A DNA stretch of 64,000 nucleotides from Anaeromyxobacter sp. Fw109-5 (GTDB taxonomy: Bacteria > Myxococcota > Myxococcia > Myxococcales > Anaeromyxobacteraceae). The translations under genes were made by a program, and so were the position numbers. Location: contig NC_009675.1 in the NCBI RefSeq assembly GCF_000017505.1, positions 682,001 through 746,000 of the forward strand, written 5' to 3'. Positions 42,447 to 52,288 of the stretch are shown piece by piece. The notes below the pieces were generated by a model. The model saw only the letters and a list, made by a program, of their open reading frames with translations. It had not been told where the DNA came from and did not search any database. Within the stretch, counting starts at the first letter, position 1; the number at the start of each line of letters is the position of its first letter.

Positions 42447-42776
42447 ATGGCGGGCATCGAGATCAGCGAGAAGGCGGCGGTGCGCATCCGCGCGCTCTCG
42501 CAGGAGAAGGGGACGCCGCAGGGCGGGCTCCGACTCGGCGTGAAGGGGGGCGGCTGCTCGGGCCTCTCGTACTTCATCGACTGGGCGCCGGAGCCGGCGA
42601 AGCACGATCAGGTGATCGAGCGCGACGGCGCGCGGCTCTTCGTCGATCCGAAGAGCGCCGTGTTCCTCGCCGGCACCGTGGTGGACTGGCAGCAGACGCT
42701 GATGCAGAGCGGCTTCGTGTTCCGAAATCCCAACGTGAAGAGCGCTTGCGGCTGCGGCGAGTCGTTCACCATCTAG
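42447..42776 (+). CDS. iscA: A-type Fe-S carrier protein
   Basis: A 109-residue A-type carrier with the three conserved cysteines, C37 in KGGGCSGL and C100/C102 in SACGCGES. It accepts clusters from IscU and delivers them to apo-proteins. ErpA-like proteins look the same; I follow operon position in calling it IscA. The ATG at 42447 is 13 bp after the iscU stop. Confidence 0.92.
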   Translation: MAGIEISEKAAVRIRALSQEKGTPQGGLRLGVKGGGCSGLSYFIDWAPEPAKHDQVIERDGARLFVDPKSAVFLAGTVVDWQQTLMQSGFVFRNPNVKSACGCGESFTI

Positions 42777-42794
42777 TCGGATCGTGGTAGTGCG

Positions 42795-42833
42795 TTCCCG
42801 CTCCGCGCCGGGATCGCCCCGGAGGAGCGGGAA
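42795..42833 (+). promoter_or_regulatory. Long hairpin between iscA and hscB (processing site or attenuator)
   Basis: TTCCCGCTCC (42795-42804) pairs perfectly with GGAGCGGGAA (42824-42833), and the enclosed loop contains a second stem, CCGGG-ATCGC-CCCGG (42808-42822). It is followed by CGCTTT. The stem could lower hscBA expression relative to iscSUA. Confidence 0.6.
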
Positions 42834-42848
42834 TCGCTTTCGAGAGGC

Positions 42849-43472
42849 ATGCGCCGCCCGATCTGCTGGAGCTGCGAGCTGGAGCTGGAGAGCGGGACGC
42901 TCTTCTGCGCCCGCTGTCGCAAGATCCAGCCGGTCGCCCGCACCGAGGACTACTTCTCGCTCCTCGGCCTGCCGCGCCAGTACGCGCTCGACCCCGTCGA
43001 GCTCGAGCGCCGCTTCCGCGAGCTGTCGCGGGTGCTGCACCCGGATCGCTTCGCGCGCGCCGAGCCGCGGGAGCGGCGCCTCTCGCTCGAGCGGGCGACC
43101 CGGCTCAACGACGCCTACCGCTACCTCAAGGACTGGCGGCTCCGCGCCGCCTACCTGCTGAAGCTCGCCGGGACGGACGTGTTCTCGGAGGGCAGGACGT
43201 TCGCCGACCCCGAGTTCCTCGAGGAGCAGCTCGAGTGGCGCGAGGCGCTCGCCCTCGCGCTCGCGGACGGGGACGGGGAGGCGCTGCGCAGGATCGCGGC
43301 GGCGACGCGCGGCCGCCTGGAGGCCCTGGAGGCGGAGGTCCGTGGCATGTTCGAGGACGATCACTGGTTCTCCGAGCTGCCGGTGGACATCGCGCGGCGC
43401 CTCTCCCGCGCGCGCTACTACGACAACATCGTGGCCGACGCCGAGCGCGGCGCCGCCGCGACCGGACACTGA
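42849..43472 (+). CDS. hscB: Fe-S co-chaperone with N-terminal tetracysteine zinc finger
   Basis: A 207-residue HscB. Residues 1-28 form a C4 finger (C6, C9, C20, C23), like that of eukaryotic HSC20, not the shorter E. coli form. A J-domain follows, with HPD at 64-66 (VLHPDRF), then a C-terminal three-helix IscU-binding domain (about 125-190). It recruits HscA to IscU. ATG at 42849; the gene follows a large hairpin. It overlaps no neighbour; hscA starts 12 bp later. Confidence 0.92.
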   Translation: MRRPICWSCELELESGTLFCARCRKIQPVARTEDYFSLLGLPRQYALDPVELERRFRELSRVLHPDRFARAEPRERRLSLERATRLNDAYRYLKDWRLRAAYLLKLAGTDVFSEGRTFADPEFLEEQLEWREALALALADGDGEALRRIAAATRGRLEALEAEVRGMFEDDHWFSELPVDIARRLSRARYYDNIVADAERGAAATGH

Positions 43473-43484
43473 GGAGCGCCCCCC

Positions 43485-45371
43485 ATGCCCCGCGCGATCG
43501 GGATCGATCTCGGCACCACGAACTCCCTCGTCGCGCACGTCGACGAGCGGAACCGCCCGCAGGTGCTCGAGGTCGAGGACGGGCGCCACCTCCTGCCGTC
43601 GGCGGTGCACTACGGCGCGGCCGACGACGCCGAGGTGGGCGCCGGGGCGAAGCGCCGCGCGCCGGAGCGGCCGCTCGACACCATCCTCTCGGTGAAGCGC
43701 TTCATGGGCCGCGGCCCGGCCGACATCCGCCCGGAGGACCGCGGCATCTACCGCTTCGACGAGGCGGGCGCGGTCGTGAGGCTGGTCGTGAACGGCGGCG
43801 CGCGGGCGGTGACGCCGATCGAGGTCTCCGCCGAGATCCTGCGCGTCCTCAAGCGCCGCGCCGCGGACGCGCTCGGCGGTCCGCCGGGCGGCTGCGTGAT
43901 CACCGTGCCCGCCTACTTCGACGACGCGCAGCGCCAGGCCACGAAGGACGCCGGCCGGCTCGCCGGCCTCGAGGTGCTCCGGCTCCTCAACGAGCCCACC
44001 GCCGCCGCGCTCGCCTACGGGCTCGACAAGCGCTCCCAGGGCGTGTTCGCGGTCTACGATCTCGGCGGCGGCACGTTCGATGTCTCCATCCTCCGCCTCG
44101 ACGGCGGCGTCTTCGAGGTGCTCTCGACGGTCGGGGACACGCACCTCGGCGGCGACGACTTCGATCGCCTGGTGGCGCGGGAGCTCATGGCGCGCGGCCT
44201 GTCGCCCCGCGCCGACGAGCCGTCGCCGGCCGTGCTGCGCGGCGCGGTGGCCGCGGCCCAGAAGATCCGCGAGGAGCTGAGCGCGCACGAGGTGGTCGAG
44301 GCGGACGTGGAGCTGCCCGAGGGGCACCGCCTCCTAGCGCGGCTCACCCGCGCCGAGCTGGAGGCGCTCATCCAGCCGGTGGTCGAGCGCACCACCGGCC
44401 CCTGCCAGCACGCGCTGCGCGACGCCAACGTCGCGAGGGTCGACGGGGTCGTCCTCGTCGGCGGGGCGACCCGGACGCCGCTCGTGCGGCGCCACGTGCG
44501 GCGGCTGTTCGGCCAGGAGCCGCTCACCGACCTCGATCCCGACACCGTGGTCGCGCTCGGGGCCGCCGTGCAGGCGGACGCGCTCGACAAGGGCGGCCGC
44601 GAGGACGTGCTCCTCCTCGACGTCATCCCGCTCTCGCTGGGCGTGGAGATGATGGGCGGGGTGGTCGAGAAGATCATCATGCGGAACTCGACCATCCCGG
44701 CGAGCGCCACGCAGCAGTTCACCACCTACGCGGACGGCCAGACCGGCATGGTGGTGCACGTGGTGCAGGGCGAGCGCGAGCTCGCGCACGACTGCCGCTC
44801 CCTCGCCCGGTTCACGCTGAAGGGGATCCCGCCGATGCCGGCGGGCATCGCGCGGGTGGAGATCACCTACGCGGTGGACGCGGACGGGATCCTCCAGGTC
44901 TCCGCGCGCGAGCTCACCACCGGCATCGAGCAGAAGATCCAGGTGAAGCCCACGTACGGGCTCACCGAGGACGAGGTCGAGCAGATGCTCGTCGAGAGCA
45001 TCGAGCACGCCGAGGAGGACGTCACGCAGCGGTTCGTCGCCGAGTGGCGCGTCGAGGGCGACCGCATCCTGGCCTCGCTCGAGTCGGCGTTCGCGCTCGA
45101 CGGCGAGCTGCTCGAGCCGCCGGAGCGGGCGGCCATCGAGGAGCGCATGGGCGGGCTGCGCGAGGCGATGGCGGGCACCGACTACCTCGCGGTCAAGGCG
45201 TGGATCGAGTCGCTCGACGGGGCCTCGAAGGCGTTCGCCGAGCGCCGCATGGACAAGCACATCCGCCAGGCCATGGCGGGTCACCGCGTCGAGGAGTTCG
45301 CCCAGAGCATCGTCGAGCACCCGCGCGCGACCGGCTCCAAGGACGGCGATCTCGACGATCAGGGGGAGTAG
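43485..45371 (+). CDS. hscA: Hsp70-family Fe-S chaperone
   Basis: A 628-residue Hsp70. Nucleotide domain signatures are [27 protein letters not shown] and [14 protein letters not shown]; the linker to the substrate domain is [18 protein letters not shown]. HscA binds the LPPVK motif of IscU and drives cluster transfer with HscB. Operon position separates it from DnaK. Confidence 0.94.
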   Translation: MPRAIGIDLGTTNSLVAHVDERNRPQVLEVEDGRHLLPSAVHYGAADDAEVGAGAKRRAPERPLDTILSVKRFMGRGPADIRPEDRGIYRFDEAGAVVRLVVNGGARAVTPIEVSAEILRVLKRRAADALGGPPGGCVITVPAYFDDAQRQATKDAGRLAGLEVLRLLNEPTAAALAYGLDKRSQGVFAVYDLGGGTFDVSILRLDGGVFEVLSTVGDTHLGGDDFDRLVARELMARGLSPRADEPSPAVLRGAVAAAQKIREELSAHEVVEADVELPEGHRLLARLTRAELEALIQPVVERTTGPCQHALRDANVARVDGVVLVGGATRTPLVRRHVRRLFGQEPLTDLDPDTVVALGAAVQADALDKGGREDVLLLDVIPLSLGVEMMGGVVEKIIMRNSTIPASATQQFTTYADGQTGMVVHVVQGERELAHDCRSLARFTLKGIPPMPAGIARVEITYAVDADGILQVSARELTTGIEQKIQVKPTYGLTEDEVEQMLVESIEHAEEDVTQRFVAEWRVEGDRILASLESAFALDGELLEPPERAAIEERMGGLREAMAGTDYLAVKAWIESLDGASKAFAERRMDKHIRQAMAGHRVEEFAQSIVEHPRATGSKDGDLDDQGE

Positions 45372-45377
45372 GAGCAC

Positions 45378-45683
45378 ATGCCGAAGGTCACCTTCCTGCC
45401 CCACGGCACGACCGTGGAGGTCCGCCGCGGGTCGTCGATCCTCGACGCCGCCGAGCACGCCGGCGTCGAGCTCCCGCACAACTGCGGCGGGGTCGCGGCG
45501 TGCACCACCTGCCACGTCTGGATCGAGAAGGGGTTCGACTCGCTCTCCGAGATCGGCGACCGCGAGGACGACAAGCTGAACGAGGCCGCGGGGCTCACCC
45601 AGACCTCGCGCCTCGGCTGCCAGGCGCGCGTCTCCGACGAGGACGTGGTGGTGCGGATCCCGGGGAACCGGATCGCTTCCTGA
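45378..45683 (+). CDS. fdx: [2Fe-2S] ferredoxin of the ISC system
   Basis: A 101-residue adrenodoxin-type ferredoxin with ligands C36, C42, C45 and C81 (CX5CX2C plus distal Cys: ELPHNCGGVAACTTCH and RLGCQARV). It supplies electrons for cluster assembly on IscU. ATG at 45378, 6 bp after the hscA stop. Confidence 0.94.
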   Translation: MPKVTFLPHGTTVEVRRGSSILDAAEHAGVELPHNCGGVAACTTCHVWIEKGFDSLSEIGDREDDKLNEAAGLTQTSRLGCQARVSDEDVVVRIPGNRIAS

Positions 45684-45699
45684 GAGAGGGGACCCACGG

Positions 45700-45897
45700 A
45701 TGAGATGGACGGACGTGCGGGAGATCGCGATCGCGCTCGCCGAGGCGCACCCCGGAGTGGCGCCGCTGGCCGTGCGCTTCACCGACCTCCATCGCTGGGT
45801 GCGCGAGCTCCCCGGCTTCGCCGACGATCCCGGCAAGTCGAACGAGAAGGTCCTCGAGGCGATCCAGATGGCCTGGCTCGACGAGGTCGAGGATTGA
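45700..45897 (+). CDS. iscX: IscX (small IscS-binding protein)
   Basis: A 65-residue acidic protein: MRWTDVREIAIALAEAHPG, VRFTDLHRWV, PGKSNEKVLEAIQMAWLDE. The C-terminal motif KSNEKVLEAIQ-WLDE is characteristic of IscX (YfhJ). It binds IscS and modulates its rate, possibly as an iron-dependent regulator. Last gene of the operon, 16 bp after fdx. Confidence 0.92.
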   Translation: MRWTDVREIAIALAEAHPGVAPLAVRFTDLHRWVRELPGFADDPGKSNEKVLEAIQMAWLDEVED

Positions 45898-45915
45898 CGA
45901 GCGTGGCCGCCGCGC

Positions 45916-46992
45916 TCAGGGCGTGATCGACTCCCGGGGGCGCGGCCCCCGGGACCAATGAAGCAGCGCCGGGGCGATGCGCGGCAGCGGGAGGACCTCC
46001 TCGACCGCGCCGCGCGCGATCGCCTCCTTCGGCATCCCGAACACGACGCAGCTCGCCTCGTCCTGGGCGAAGGTGCGCGCGCCCGCCGCCCGCAGCTCGG
46101 CGAGCCCATCCGCGCCGTCGTCTCCCATGCCCGTGAGGATCACGCCGGCCGCGTTCCCGCCCGCGGCCTGCGCCGCCGAGCGGAAGAGGACGTTCACGCT
46201 CGGCCGGTGCAGCGACACCGGCGGCCCGTCGAGGACGTCCACGAAGTAGCCGTCGCCCGCCCGGCGCAGCGCGAGGTGGCGGTCGCCCGGCGCCACGAGC
46301 GCGCGGCCCGGGCCGAGCCGGTCTCCCTGCGCGGCCTCCTTCACCTCGATCCGGCAGGTCCTGTCGAGGCGCGCCGCGAACTGCGCGGTGAACACCGGGG
46401 GCATGTGCTGGACGACGGCGATGCCGGGGGCGTCCGGCGGCATCGCCCCGAGCAGCACGCGAAGCGCCTCCGTCCCGCCCGTGGACGCGCCGACGACGAC
46501 GATCCGGTCGCCCGCGCCGCGCGCCGCCGGACGCGCCGGCAGCACCGCGTCGGCGGAGAGCTTCTGGACCAGGGGTGGGGCGGACGGCCGGCGCCGGACC
46601 CGCGCGAGGACCGCCGCGCGCACCACGTGCACGAGCCGCCCGGCGGAGCCCTCGAGGAAGTCCTTCACGCCGAGGCGCGGCTTCTCGACGAGGTCGACCG
46701 CGCCCTCCTCCAGCGCGCGGAGCGCGACCTCGGTCCCCGGGCCCGCGAGCCCCGAGCAGACGACGACCGGGATGGGATCCTCCGCCATCAGCTTGCGGAG
46801 GAAGGTGAGGCCGTCCATCCGCGGCATCTCGATGTCGAGCACGATGGCGTCGGGCCGCTCCCGGCGCATCTTCTCCATCGCGATGAGGGGATCGTTGGCG
46901 GTCGCCACCGCGAGGCCCGCCCGGCCGAGGATCTGCGCGAGCGCCTGCCGCACCACGGCGGAGTCGTCCACCACGAGGACGCGCGCGGGCAT
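45916..46992 (-). CDS. cheB: Chemotaxis methylesterase/glutamine deamidase, cluster 1
   Basis: A 358-residue CheB. The receiver domain has phospho-acceptor D53 ([13 protein letters not shown]); the esterase has the triad landmarks [11 protein letters not shown] (Ser), VVQHMPPVF (His) and [10 protein letters not shown] (Asp). It removes methyl groups from receptors. The ATG at 46992 overlaps the CheR stop. Last gene of the first chemosensory operon, convergent with iscX. A perfect hairpin (45932-45954) lies in its last codons. Confidence 0.93.
   Translation of the reverse strand: MPARVLVVDDSAVVRQALAQILGRAGLAVATANDPLIAMEKMRRERPDAIVLDIEMPRMDGLTFLRKLMAEDPIPVVVCSGLAGPGTEVALRALEEGAVDLVEKPRLGVKDFLEGSAGRLVHVVRAAVLARVRRRPSAPPLVQKLSADAVLPARPAARGAGDRIVVVGASTGGTEALRVLLGAMPPDAPGIAVVQHMPPVFTAQFAARLDRTCRIEVKEAAQGDRLGPGRALVAPGDRHLALRRAGDGYFVDVLDGPPVSLHRPSVNVLFRSAAQAAGGNAAGVILTGMGDDGADGLAELRAAGARTFAQDEASCVVFGMPKEAIARGAVEEVLPLPRIAPALLHWSRGPRPRESITP
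45932..45954. terminator. Perfect hairpin at the junction of the isc and che operons
   Basis: TCCCGGGGGC (45932-45941), loop GCG, GCCCCCGGGA (45945-45954). It sits within the last cheB codons and 35 bp past the iscX stop, so it could stop both converging transcripts. No T-run follows. Confidence 0.45.
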
Positions 46993-47900
46993 CAGGCGTC
47001 CCGCGCCGGGGCGAAGGGCGTGTAGACGGTGGGCACGACCGAGCGGGCCCGCGCGGTCAGCCCGCCGAGGCTCTCCGCGTGGCCGAGGAACAGGTGCCCG
47101 CCGGGCGCGAGCCGGTCGAGGAGCCGCTCCACGACGCGCTCCTTGGCGCGGCGCTCGAAGTAGATGAGCACGTTGCGGCAGAAGACGAGGTCGAACCGCT
47201 CGTCCGGCCAGCCGTCGCCGTTCAGGTTGAGCCGCTCGAACCGCACCAGCGCCCGCAGCTCGGGGCCCGCCTTCATGAGCCCCTCCTGGCTGCCGACGCC
47301 CCGGAGCATGAAGGCCTTCAGGTACGGCTCGGGGATCTCCCGCGCCTTCTCGACCGGCCAGACCGCGGCGCGGGCGCGATCGAGGATCCGGGTGGAGAGG
47401 TCGGTGGCGAGGATCTGGAGGTCCCAGCCCTGCGGGAGCGCGTCGAGGAGGGCCATGGCGATGGAGTAGGGCTCCTCGCCGCTCGAGCACGCCGCGCTCC
47501 ACACCCGGAGCCGCCGCGGCCGGTCGCCCGCCTCCGCCTGCTCCCGCAGCGCGGGGAGCAACCGCCCCGCGAGGAGCTCGAAGTGGCGCGGCTCGCGGAA
47601 GAAGTGCGTCTCGTTCGTGCAGATCGCGTCGAGCATCCGCACCTTCTCGGCCGGATCCTCCCGGACGCGCTCGTGGTACGCGCGGTAGCTCGCCATCCCG
47701 AGCTCGCGGAGCCGGCGCGCGAGCCGCCCGACGAGCAGCGCCTTCTTCACCGGCGCGAGCCAGATGCCCGCCTCGCGGTGGATGAGCGACTGGAACAGCT
47801 CGAACTCGTCGTCGCTCAGCGCGGTGACGGCGTGCGCGGTCACCGCCGGGGGGGTGGCCCCGGCGCGGTCCGGCCGCCGCCGCTCCGCGGGCGCCGGCAC
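46992..47900 (-). CDS. cheR: Chemotaxis protein methyltransferase, cluster 1
   Basis: A 302-residue CheR. The N-terminal helical domain has [18 protein letters not shown] and the [13 protein letters not shown] motif; the SAM-binding core has [29 protein letters not shown] follows. It methylates receptor glutamates. No TPR domain, unlike the FrzF homologue at 60157. The ATG at 47900 follows cheW by 3 bp. Confidence 0.92.
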   Translation of the reverse strand: MPAPAERRRPDRAGATPPAVTAHAVTALSDDEFELFQSLIHREAGIWLAPVKKALLVGRLARRLRELGMASYRAYHERVREDPAEKVRMLDAICTNETHFFREPRHFELLAGRLLPALREQAEAGDRPRRLRVWSAACSSGEEPYSIAMALLDALPQGWDLQILATDLSTRILDRARAAVWPVEKAREIPEPYLKAFMLRGVGSQEGLMKAGPELRALVRFERLNLNGDGWPDERFDLVFCRNVLIYFERRAKERVVERLLDRLAPGGHLFLGHAESLGGLTARARSVVPTVYTPFAPARDA

Positions 47901-47903
47901 GCG

Positions 47904-48461
47904 CTACGCCGCCTCCGCCGGGTCGGCGGGCGCGTCCGGGGTCGCGTCCCCCGGCGCGGGGGCGCCGTCGAGCGCTCCCGCCGCGGCCTCCCGCGCGAAC
48001 TCCTTCTCGTCCGCCGAGATGACGCGATCGAGATCGAGCAGGAGCACGAAGCGCTTGCCGACCTTCCCGACCCCGAGGAGGAAGTCGACGCGGACGGCGG
48101 TGCCGAAGGCGGGGGCCGGCTCGACGTCTCCGGGGCCGAGCTCGATCACCTCCTGCACGGCGTCGGCCATGACCCCGACGACCGCGGGTTGACCGTCGAG
48201 GCGCGCCTCCACGATGAGGATGCACGTGAGGCGCGAGACCTCGGTCTCGGCCAGCCCGAACTTCGCGGCCAGGTCGATCACCGGGACCACCTGGCCGCGC
48301 AGGTTGATGACCCCGCGCACCGACCGCGGCGTGGACGGCACCCGGGTCACCGTCTCGTACTGGAGGATCTCCTTCACCTTGAGGATGCCGACGCCGTACT
48401 CGCCTCCCCCCAGGGAGAAGGAGAGGTACTGCGCGCGCTCGACCGCGTCCGTCGCCTGCAT
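47904..48461 (-). CDS. cheW: CheW coupling protein, cluster 1
   Basis: A 185-residue CheW. The core ([42 protein letters not shown]) has the expected SH3-like strands. About 35 extra C-terminal residues rich in Ala and Pro are unusual. It links CheA to receptors. There is no receptor gene in this operon, so it must serve receptors encoded elsewhere. Confidence 0.92.
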   Translation of the reverse strand: MQATDAVERAQYLSFSLGGGEYGVGILKVKEILQYETVTRVPSTPRSVRGVINLRGQVVPVIDLAAKFGLAETEVSRLTCILIVEARLDGQPAVVGVMADAVQEVIELGPGDVEPAPAFGTAVRVDFLLGVGKVGKRFVLLLDLDRVISADEKEFAREAAAGALDGAPAPGDATPDAPADPAEAA

Positions 48462-48479
48462 TGTCGTCTCCCGTTGCGG

Positions 48480-50156
48480 CTACGCCGCCTGAGCCTGGGC
48501 TGCCCGCCGGAGCGTCTCGCGCAGCAGCCCTCCCACGTCGAGGATGAGCGCCACGTTGCCGTTGCCGAGGATGGAGGATCCCGAGATCCCCACGACCCCG
48601 CCGAACATCCGGCCGAGCGGCTTGATCACGGTGGAGCTCTCGCCGTGCAGCGCGTCCACCGCCACGCCCGCCGTGTGCGCGCCGTGCCGCACCACCACCA
48701 CGTTCTGGCGCGCCGGGGGCGCGCCGCCGAGGCCGAAGTGGTCGCGCAGGCGCAGGTAGGGGAGCGGGGCGCCGCGCACGTTCAGGATCCCGCAGGGCGC
48801 GCCCGCGGCGCTCTGCTCGGCCGGAAGCTCCAGGCACTCCACCACGGCGTCGAGCGGCAGGATGAAGGTCTCGTCCGCGACGCCCACCTTGAAGCCCTGG
48901 ATGATGGCCAGCGTCAGCGGCACGCGGAGGGTGATCTCGGTGCCCACCCCGGGCGCGCTGTGGATGGCGACGGACCCGCGCAGCGCCTCGACGTTGCGGC
49001 GCACGACGTCCATCCCGACGCCGCGGCCGGAGAGCTCCGTGACGCGGTCGGCGGTGGAGAACCCATGCTCGAACACGAGCCGCGCGGCCTCCTCGTCCGT
49101 GACGCGGTCGGCCTCCAGCGCGAGCCCCTGCGCGACGGCCCGCGCCGCGATGCGCGCCCGGTCGAGGCCGCCGCCGTCGTCGGCGACCTGGATGACCATG
49201 CTCCCGGCCTCGTGGAAGGCGCGCAGCACGACCGTGCCCACCGGCGGCTTGCCCCGGGCGCGACGCGCCTCGGGCGACTCGATGCCGTGGTGCAGCGCGT
49301 TGCGGACCATGTGCGTCAGCGGATCGCGGATGTGCTCGATCACCGCGGTGTCCACCTCCACGTCCTCGCCCTCGACCACGAGGCGCGCGCGCTTGCCGAG
49401 CGCGCTGGCGGCGTCGCGGACGGTGCGCGCGTGCGGATGGAACGTCGGTCCGATGGGCACCATGCGGGCCTGCATGATGAGCTCCTGCAGGTCCTGGTAG
49501 AGCCGGTCCGCCTCGCGGTGCGCCTCGAGGAGGTGCTCCGCGCCGTCGCCGCCGCGCTGCTCGAGCAGGTCGGTGAGCCGCCCGCGCGCCACCGCGATCT
49601 CGCCGGCGAGATCGAGCATCCGGTCGAGCTTCGCCACGTCCACGCGCAGCGTGCGCGCGCCGCTCCCGTGGCCGGGGGCCGCCGCGCGCTCGGGCGCGCC
49701 GCCTCCGCCGCCGCGAGCCGGGAGGGGCGCGTCGGGGCCGGCGCCCGAGGGCGCTCCGGCCGCCTGCGCCGCGTCGGCGAGCCGGCGCCGGAAGGCGAGC
49801 GCCGCCGGGGACTCTCCCTCGGCCCCCGCCGCCGCCGCGCCGACCGCCTGGCGGAGCACGTCCACCGACCGCAGGAGGAGCGTCACGAGCGCGTCGGTGA
49901 CGCCGAGGCTGCGCACGCGGAGCCGCTCGAGCACGTCCTCGAGGTCGTGCGCGAGGTCCCGTACGCCGTCGAAGCCGACCAGCGCCGCGCCGCCCTTCAA
50001 GGTGTGCGCGTCGCGGAACAGCGCGTGGAGGATCTCCTCGTCGCCCGGGCGAGCCTCGAGGGCGACGAGCGCCTGCTCCATTCGCCCGAAGGTCTCCTCC
50101 GCCTCCGCCAGGAAGGTCTGCACGAGGAGCTCGCGGTCGATGCCGAGTTCGTCCAT
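48480..50156 (-). CDS. cheA: Chemotaxis histidine kinase, cluster 1
   Basis: A 558-residue CheA. The Hpt domain has H51 in [15 protein letters not shown] Gly/Pro linker (residues about 140-175) lies where the P2 domain would be. The dimerisation helices ([16 protein letters not shown]) come next, then ATPase motifs [19 protein letters not shown] and GRGVGMDVV, and a CheW-like regulatory domain to the end. No P2 domain is obvious, so CheY/CheB docking may be direct. The ATG at 50156 is the first in frame with the Hpt helix. Confidence 0.92.
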   Translation of the reverse strand: MDELGIDRELLVQTFLAEAEETFGRMEQALVALEARPGDEEILHALFRDAHTLKGGAALVGFDGVRDLAHDLEDVLERLRVRSLGVTDALVTLLLRSVDVLRQAVGAAAAGAEGESPAALAFRRRLADAAQAAGAPSGAGPDAPLPARGGGGGAPERAAAPGHGSGARTLRVDVAKLDRMLDLAGEIAVARGRLTDLLEQRGGDGAEHLLEAHREADRLYQDLQELIMQARMVPIGPTFHPHARTVRDAASALGKRARLVVEGEDVEVDTAVIEHIRDPLTHMVRNALHHGIESPEARRARGKPPVGTVVLRAFHEAGSMVIQVADDGGGLDRARIAARAVAQGLALEADRVTDEEAARLVFEHGFSTADRVTELSGRGVGMDVVRRNVEALRGSVAIHSAPGVGTEITLRVPLTLAIIQGFKVGVADETFILPLDAVVECLELPAEQSAAGAPCGILNVRGAPLPYLRLRDHFGLGGAPPARQNVVVVRHGAHTAGVAVDALHGESSTVIKPLGRMFGGVVGISGSSILGNGNVALILDVGGLLRETLRRAAQAQAA

Positions 50157-50164
50157 GGGTGCTC

Positions 50165-50677
50165 TCACAGCTGGCGGACCCAGGCGGTGCCCTGGTCCAC
50201 GATGAAGACGACCTTTCGCCCGCGCGCGCCGCCGACGTCGTGGTCGAGCACCGGGATGCGCGCCTCCTCGAGGAGCCGGAGCGCGAGCGCCGCGTTCTCC
50301 TCGCCCAGGTTGCGCGAGCCGCGGAACGCGCCGATGACGCTCGCGCCCCCGAACACCTTGGCGACGAGGGCGCCGCGGGCGGCGCCCTCGCGGACGACCG
50401 CGTCCACGAGCTGAGGCACGGCGACCTTCCCGAAGCGGGGCGACCGCTCGCGGCCGACGGGGTTCGGCAGGAGGAAGTGGTTCATCCCGCCCACGCCGGT
50501 GGTCGGGTCGTGCAGGCACACCGCCACGCAGGAGCCGAGCACCGTGGTGATGGCCGTGGGCGCGGCGGCGGTCGCGAGCTGGCCGGCGTGCAGGTAGACC
50601 TGCGCGCGGCCGGCGGCGTCCGGAGGGCCGCCGCCGGAACGCTCGGAGGGCAGGGTGAGGCGTTCGGGCGAGCTCAC
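50165..50677 (-). CDS. cheD: Chemoreceptor glutamine deamidase
   Basis: A 170-residue CheD. The catalytic Cys is in [14 protein letters not shown]; the His is in [23 protein letters not shown] matches the conserved CheC-binding region. It deamidates receptor glutamines. The GTG at 50677 is set by the overlap with the GAF gene stop. Confidence 0.9.
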   Translation of the reverse strand: MSSPERLTLPSERSGGGPPDAAGRAQVYLHAGQLATAAAPTAITTVLGSCVAVCLHDPTTGVGGMNHFLLPNPVGRERSPRFGKVAVPQLVDAVVREGAARGALVAKVFGGASVIGAFRGSRNLGEENAALALRLLEEARIPVLDHDVGGARGRKVVFIVDQGTAWVRQL

Positions 50678-51483
50678 GCGATGGGCGCGCCGGCCTGCGA
50701 GGCTCTGAGGTGGAGCGCGAGCCCGGCGTGGGCCGAGAGGAGCTCGAACACGGCGTGGTCCTGCTCGTCGAGCACCGGCTTGTGCCCGAGGAGCCGCCAG
50801 ATCGCGAGCGCGCCCACGACGTCGTCGCCCGCGCGCAGCGGGATGCACGCGGTGAGATCGGCATCCGGCGACTCGGGGGCGGGATCGCGCCCGGCGATCC
50901 AGGCGGCCCCGGTCGCGGCGGTCCGGCCGATGACCCCCTCGCCCAGCCCGATCGTGTGGATCGGGCCCGGGTCCACGCCGAAGGCCTTGAGCAGCTCGAG
51001 CCCCCCGTCGCGGCGCTCGAAGAGCGCGAGCTCCTCGGAGCCGACCACGTTGATGACGATCTCCTGAACCGCGGTGACGACGTCCGCGCGCGAGCGGCCC
51101 CCGTGCAGCCGCTCGAGGGCCACGAAGAGCTGGGCGAGCTCGGTCGCCCGCTCCTGCGCCGCGACGTACTCGTCGGAGAGCCTGCCGTGCTCGGCCTCGA
51201 GCTCGTCGACGCGCACGCGCAGCCGGTCCCGCTCGGCGCTCGCGTGGGCGATCGCCTCGCGCGCGAGCGCGAGCTCGCTCGCGAGCCGCCGGCGCTCCAG
51301 GTCTCCGGAGTCCGCCGTGGCGGTGGCCGGCGGGACGGACGGGCGCGCCTCGCCGGCGAGCCGCTGCTGCTCGGAGCGGAGCGAGGAGATCACCTCGCGC
51401 AGGCGCTCGCTCATCTTCTGGAGGTCCTGGCCGGTGCCGGAGGGCGGCGGCGTGGGCCGGTCGCTGCGGGGGCGGTCCGACAT
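50674..51483 (-). CDS. Coiled-coil-GAF protein of the chemosensory operon
   Basis: A 269-residue protein. The first 120 residues are helical (RRLASELALAREAIAHASAE and a following heptad-like run), with a Pro/Ala-rich stretch before it. Residues about 125-265 form a GAF domain (VVTAVQEIVINVVGSEELALFERR, IGLGEGVIGRTAATG). It may act as a ligand-sensing adaptor feeding the CheA of this operon, which has no receptor. No kinase or output motif is visible. Confidence 0.75.
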   Translation of the reverse strand: MSDRPRSDRPTPPPSGTGQDLQKMSERLREVISSLRSEQQRLAGEARPSVPPATATADSGDLERRRLASELALAREAIAHASAERDRLRVRVDELEAEHGRLSDEYVAAQERATELAQLFVALERLHGGRSRADVVTAVQEIVINVVGSEELALFERRDGGLELLKAFGVDPGPIHTIGLGEGVIGRTAATGAAWIAGRDPAPESPDADLTACIPLRAGDDVVGALAIWRLLGHKPVLDEQDHAVFELLSAHAGLALHLRASQAGAPIA

Positions 51484-51493
51484 GACGCTCCTG

Positions 51494-51865
51494 CTACTGC
51501 CCGAGGCAGCTGCGCACCTTGGCGAGCAGCTCGAGTCCGTTGATGGGCTTGGTCACGTAGTCGTTGCAGCCGCTCGCGTAGCCCGACTCGACGCTCGCGA
51601 GCTCGCCGCGAGTCGTCACCATGATGACGGGGATCTCGCGGGTGTCCTCCTGCTCGCGGATGCGGCGGCAGGCCTCGAAGCCGTCCATCCGAGGCATCAC
51701 CACGTCCATGAGGATCAGGTCGGGCCGCTCGGCGATGGCCTTCTCGACGCCCTCGGCGCCGTCCTTCGCCGTCACGACGTCGTACGCGTACTTCGAGAGG
51801 ATCATTCGCTCCATCAGGAGAACGGTGGACGAGTCGTCGACGAGCAGGATCTTCTTCCGGTCCAT
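51494..51865 (-). CDS. cheY: Chemotaxis response regulator, cluster 1
   Basis: A 123-residue receiver: ILLVDDSSTV, phospho-acceptor D54 in ILMDVVMPRMDG, T-switch in VIMVTTRGE, lysine in YVTKPINGLE. First gene of the minus-strand che operon. The ATG at 51865 is conventional; a GTG at 51868 is better spaced from the GGAGG site and is an alternative. Output partner unknown (flagellar switch or other). Confidence 0.88.
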   Translation of the reverse strand: MDRKKILLVDDSSTVLLMERMILSKYAYDVVTAKDGAEGVEKAIAERPDLILMDVVMPRMDGFEACRRIREQEDTREIPVIMVTTRGELASVESGYASGCNDYVTKPINGLELLAKVRSCLGQ

Positions 51866-51868
51866 CAC

Positions 51869-52288
51869 GGGGCGGCCTCCGCGCGCGAGCTACGGGGCCT
51901 CGGGCGGTGCAAGCGCGGCACCACCAGGCGGGGTGGGTGCGAGGCGCAGACCTCCTGCCGCGGGGTCGGCGTTGGAACCACCGGAAATTACCGGGATCGG
52001 CTCGCGGTGACGGGGTTCCGTCCGCTACTGCGAGTCGGTTGCCGTACCGTGAACGGGGCACGTGATACCGCCCGCGGACGACTCGCGCCGGACCCTCGGG
52101 CGGGGGTTGGGCAAACCCCGGGTCGGGTCATCGGGGGGTGCGGCCGCTCGAGCGCCGCGGCGACGCGTAGCGACGGGCGAGGGGACGCGTGCGCGCCCAC
52201 CGGCCGGCGCGTGGACGCCGGGTCGCGAGCAAGCGCGCGATATCAGGACTGCTCGCGGCGGTGCGCGCCGTGCTCACGCGCGCGGGCC
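51869..52288 (+). other. Intergenic stretch with no supported gene
   Basis: This 420-bp gap between divergent genes should hold promoters for cheY (minus) and 52289 (plus). I see no convincing -35/-10 pair, hairpin or coding frame. The only notable words are GGAAATTACCGG near 51979 and a GC-rich stretch thereafter. Confidence 0.4.

Noticed and set aside
48480-50156. CheA P2 domain in cluster 1
   Set aside because: The stretch between Hpt and dimerisation helices is Gly/Pro-rich with no folded pattern.
51869-52288. Small RNA or promoter in the cheY upstream gap
   Set aside because: I could not support any -35/-10 pair or terminator.
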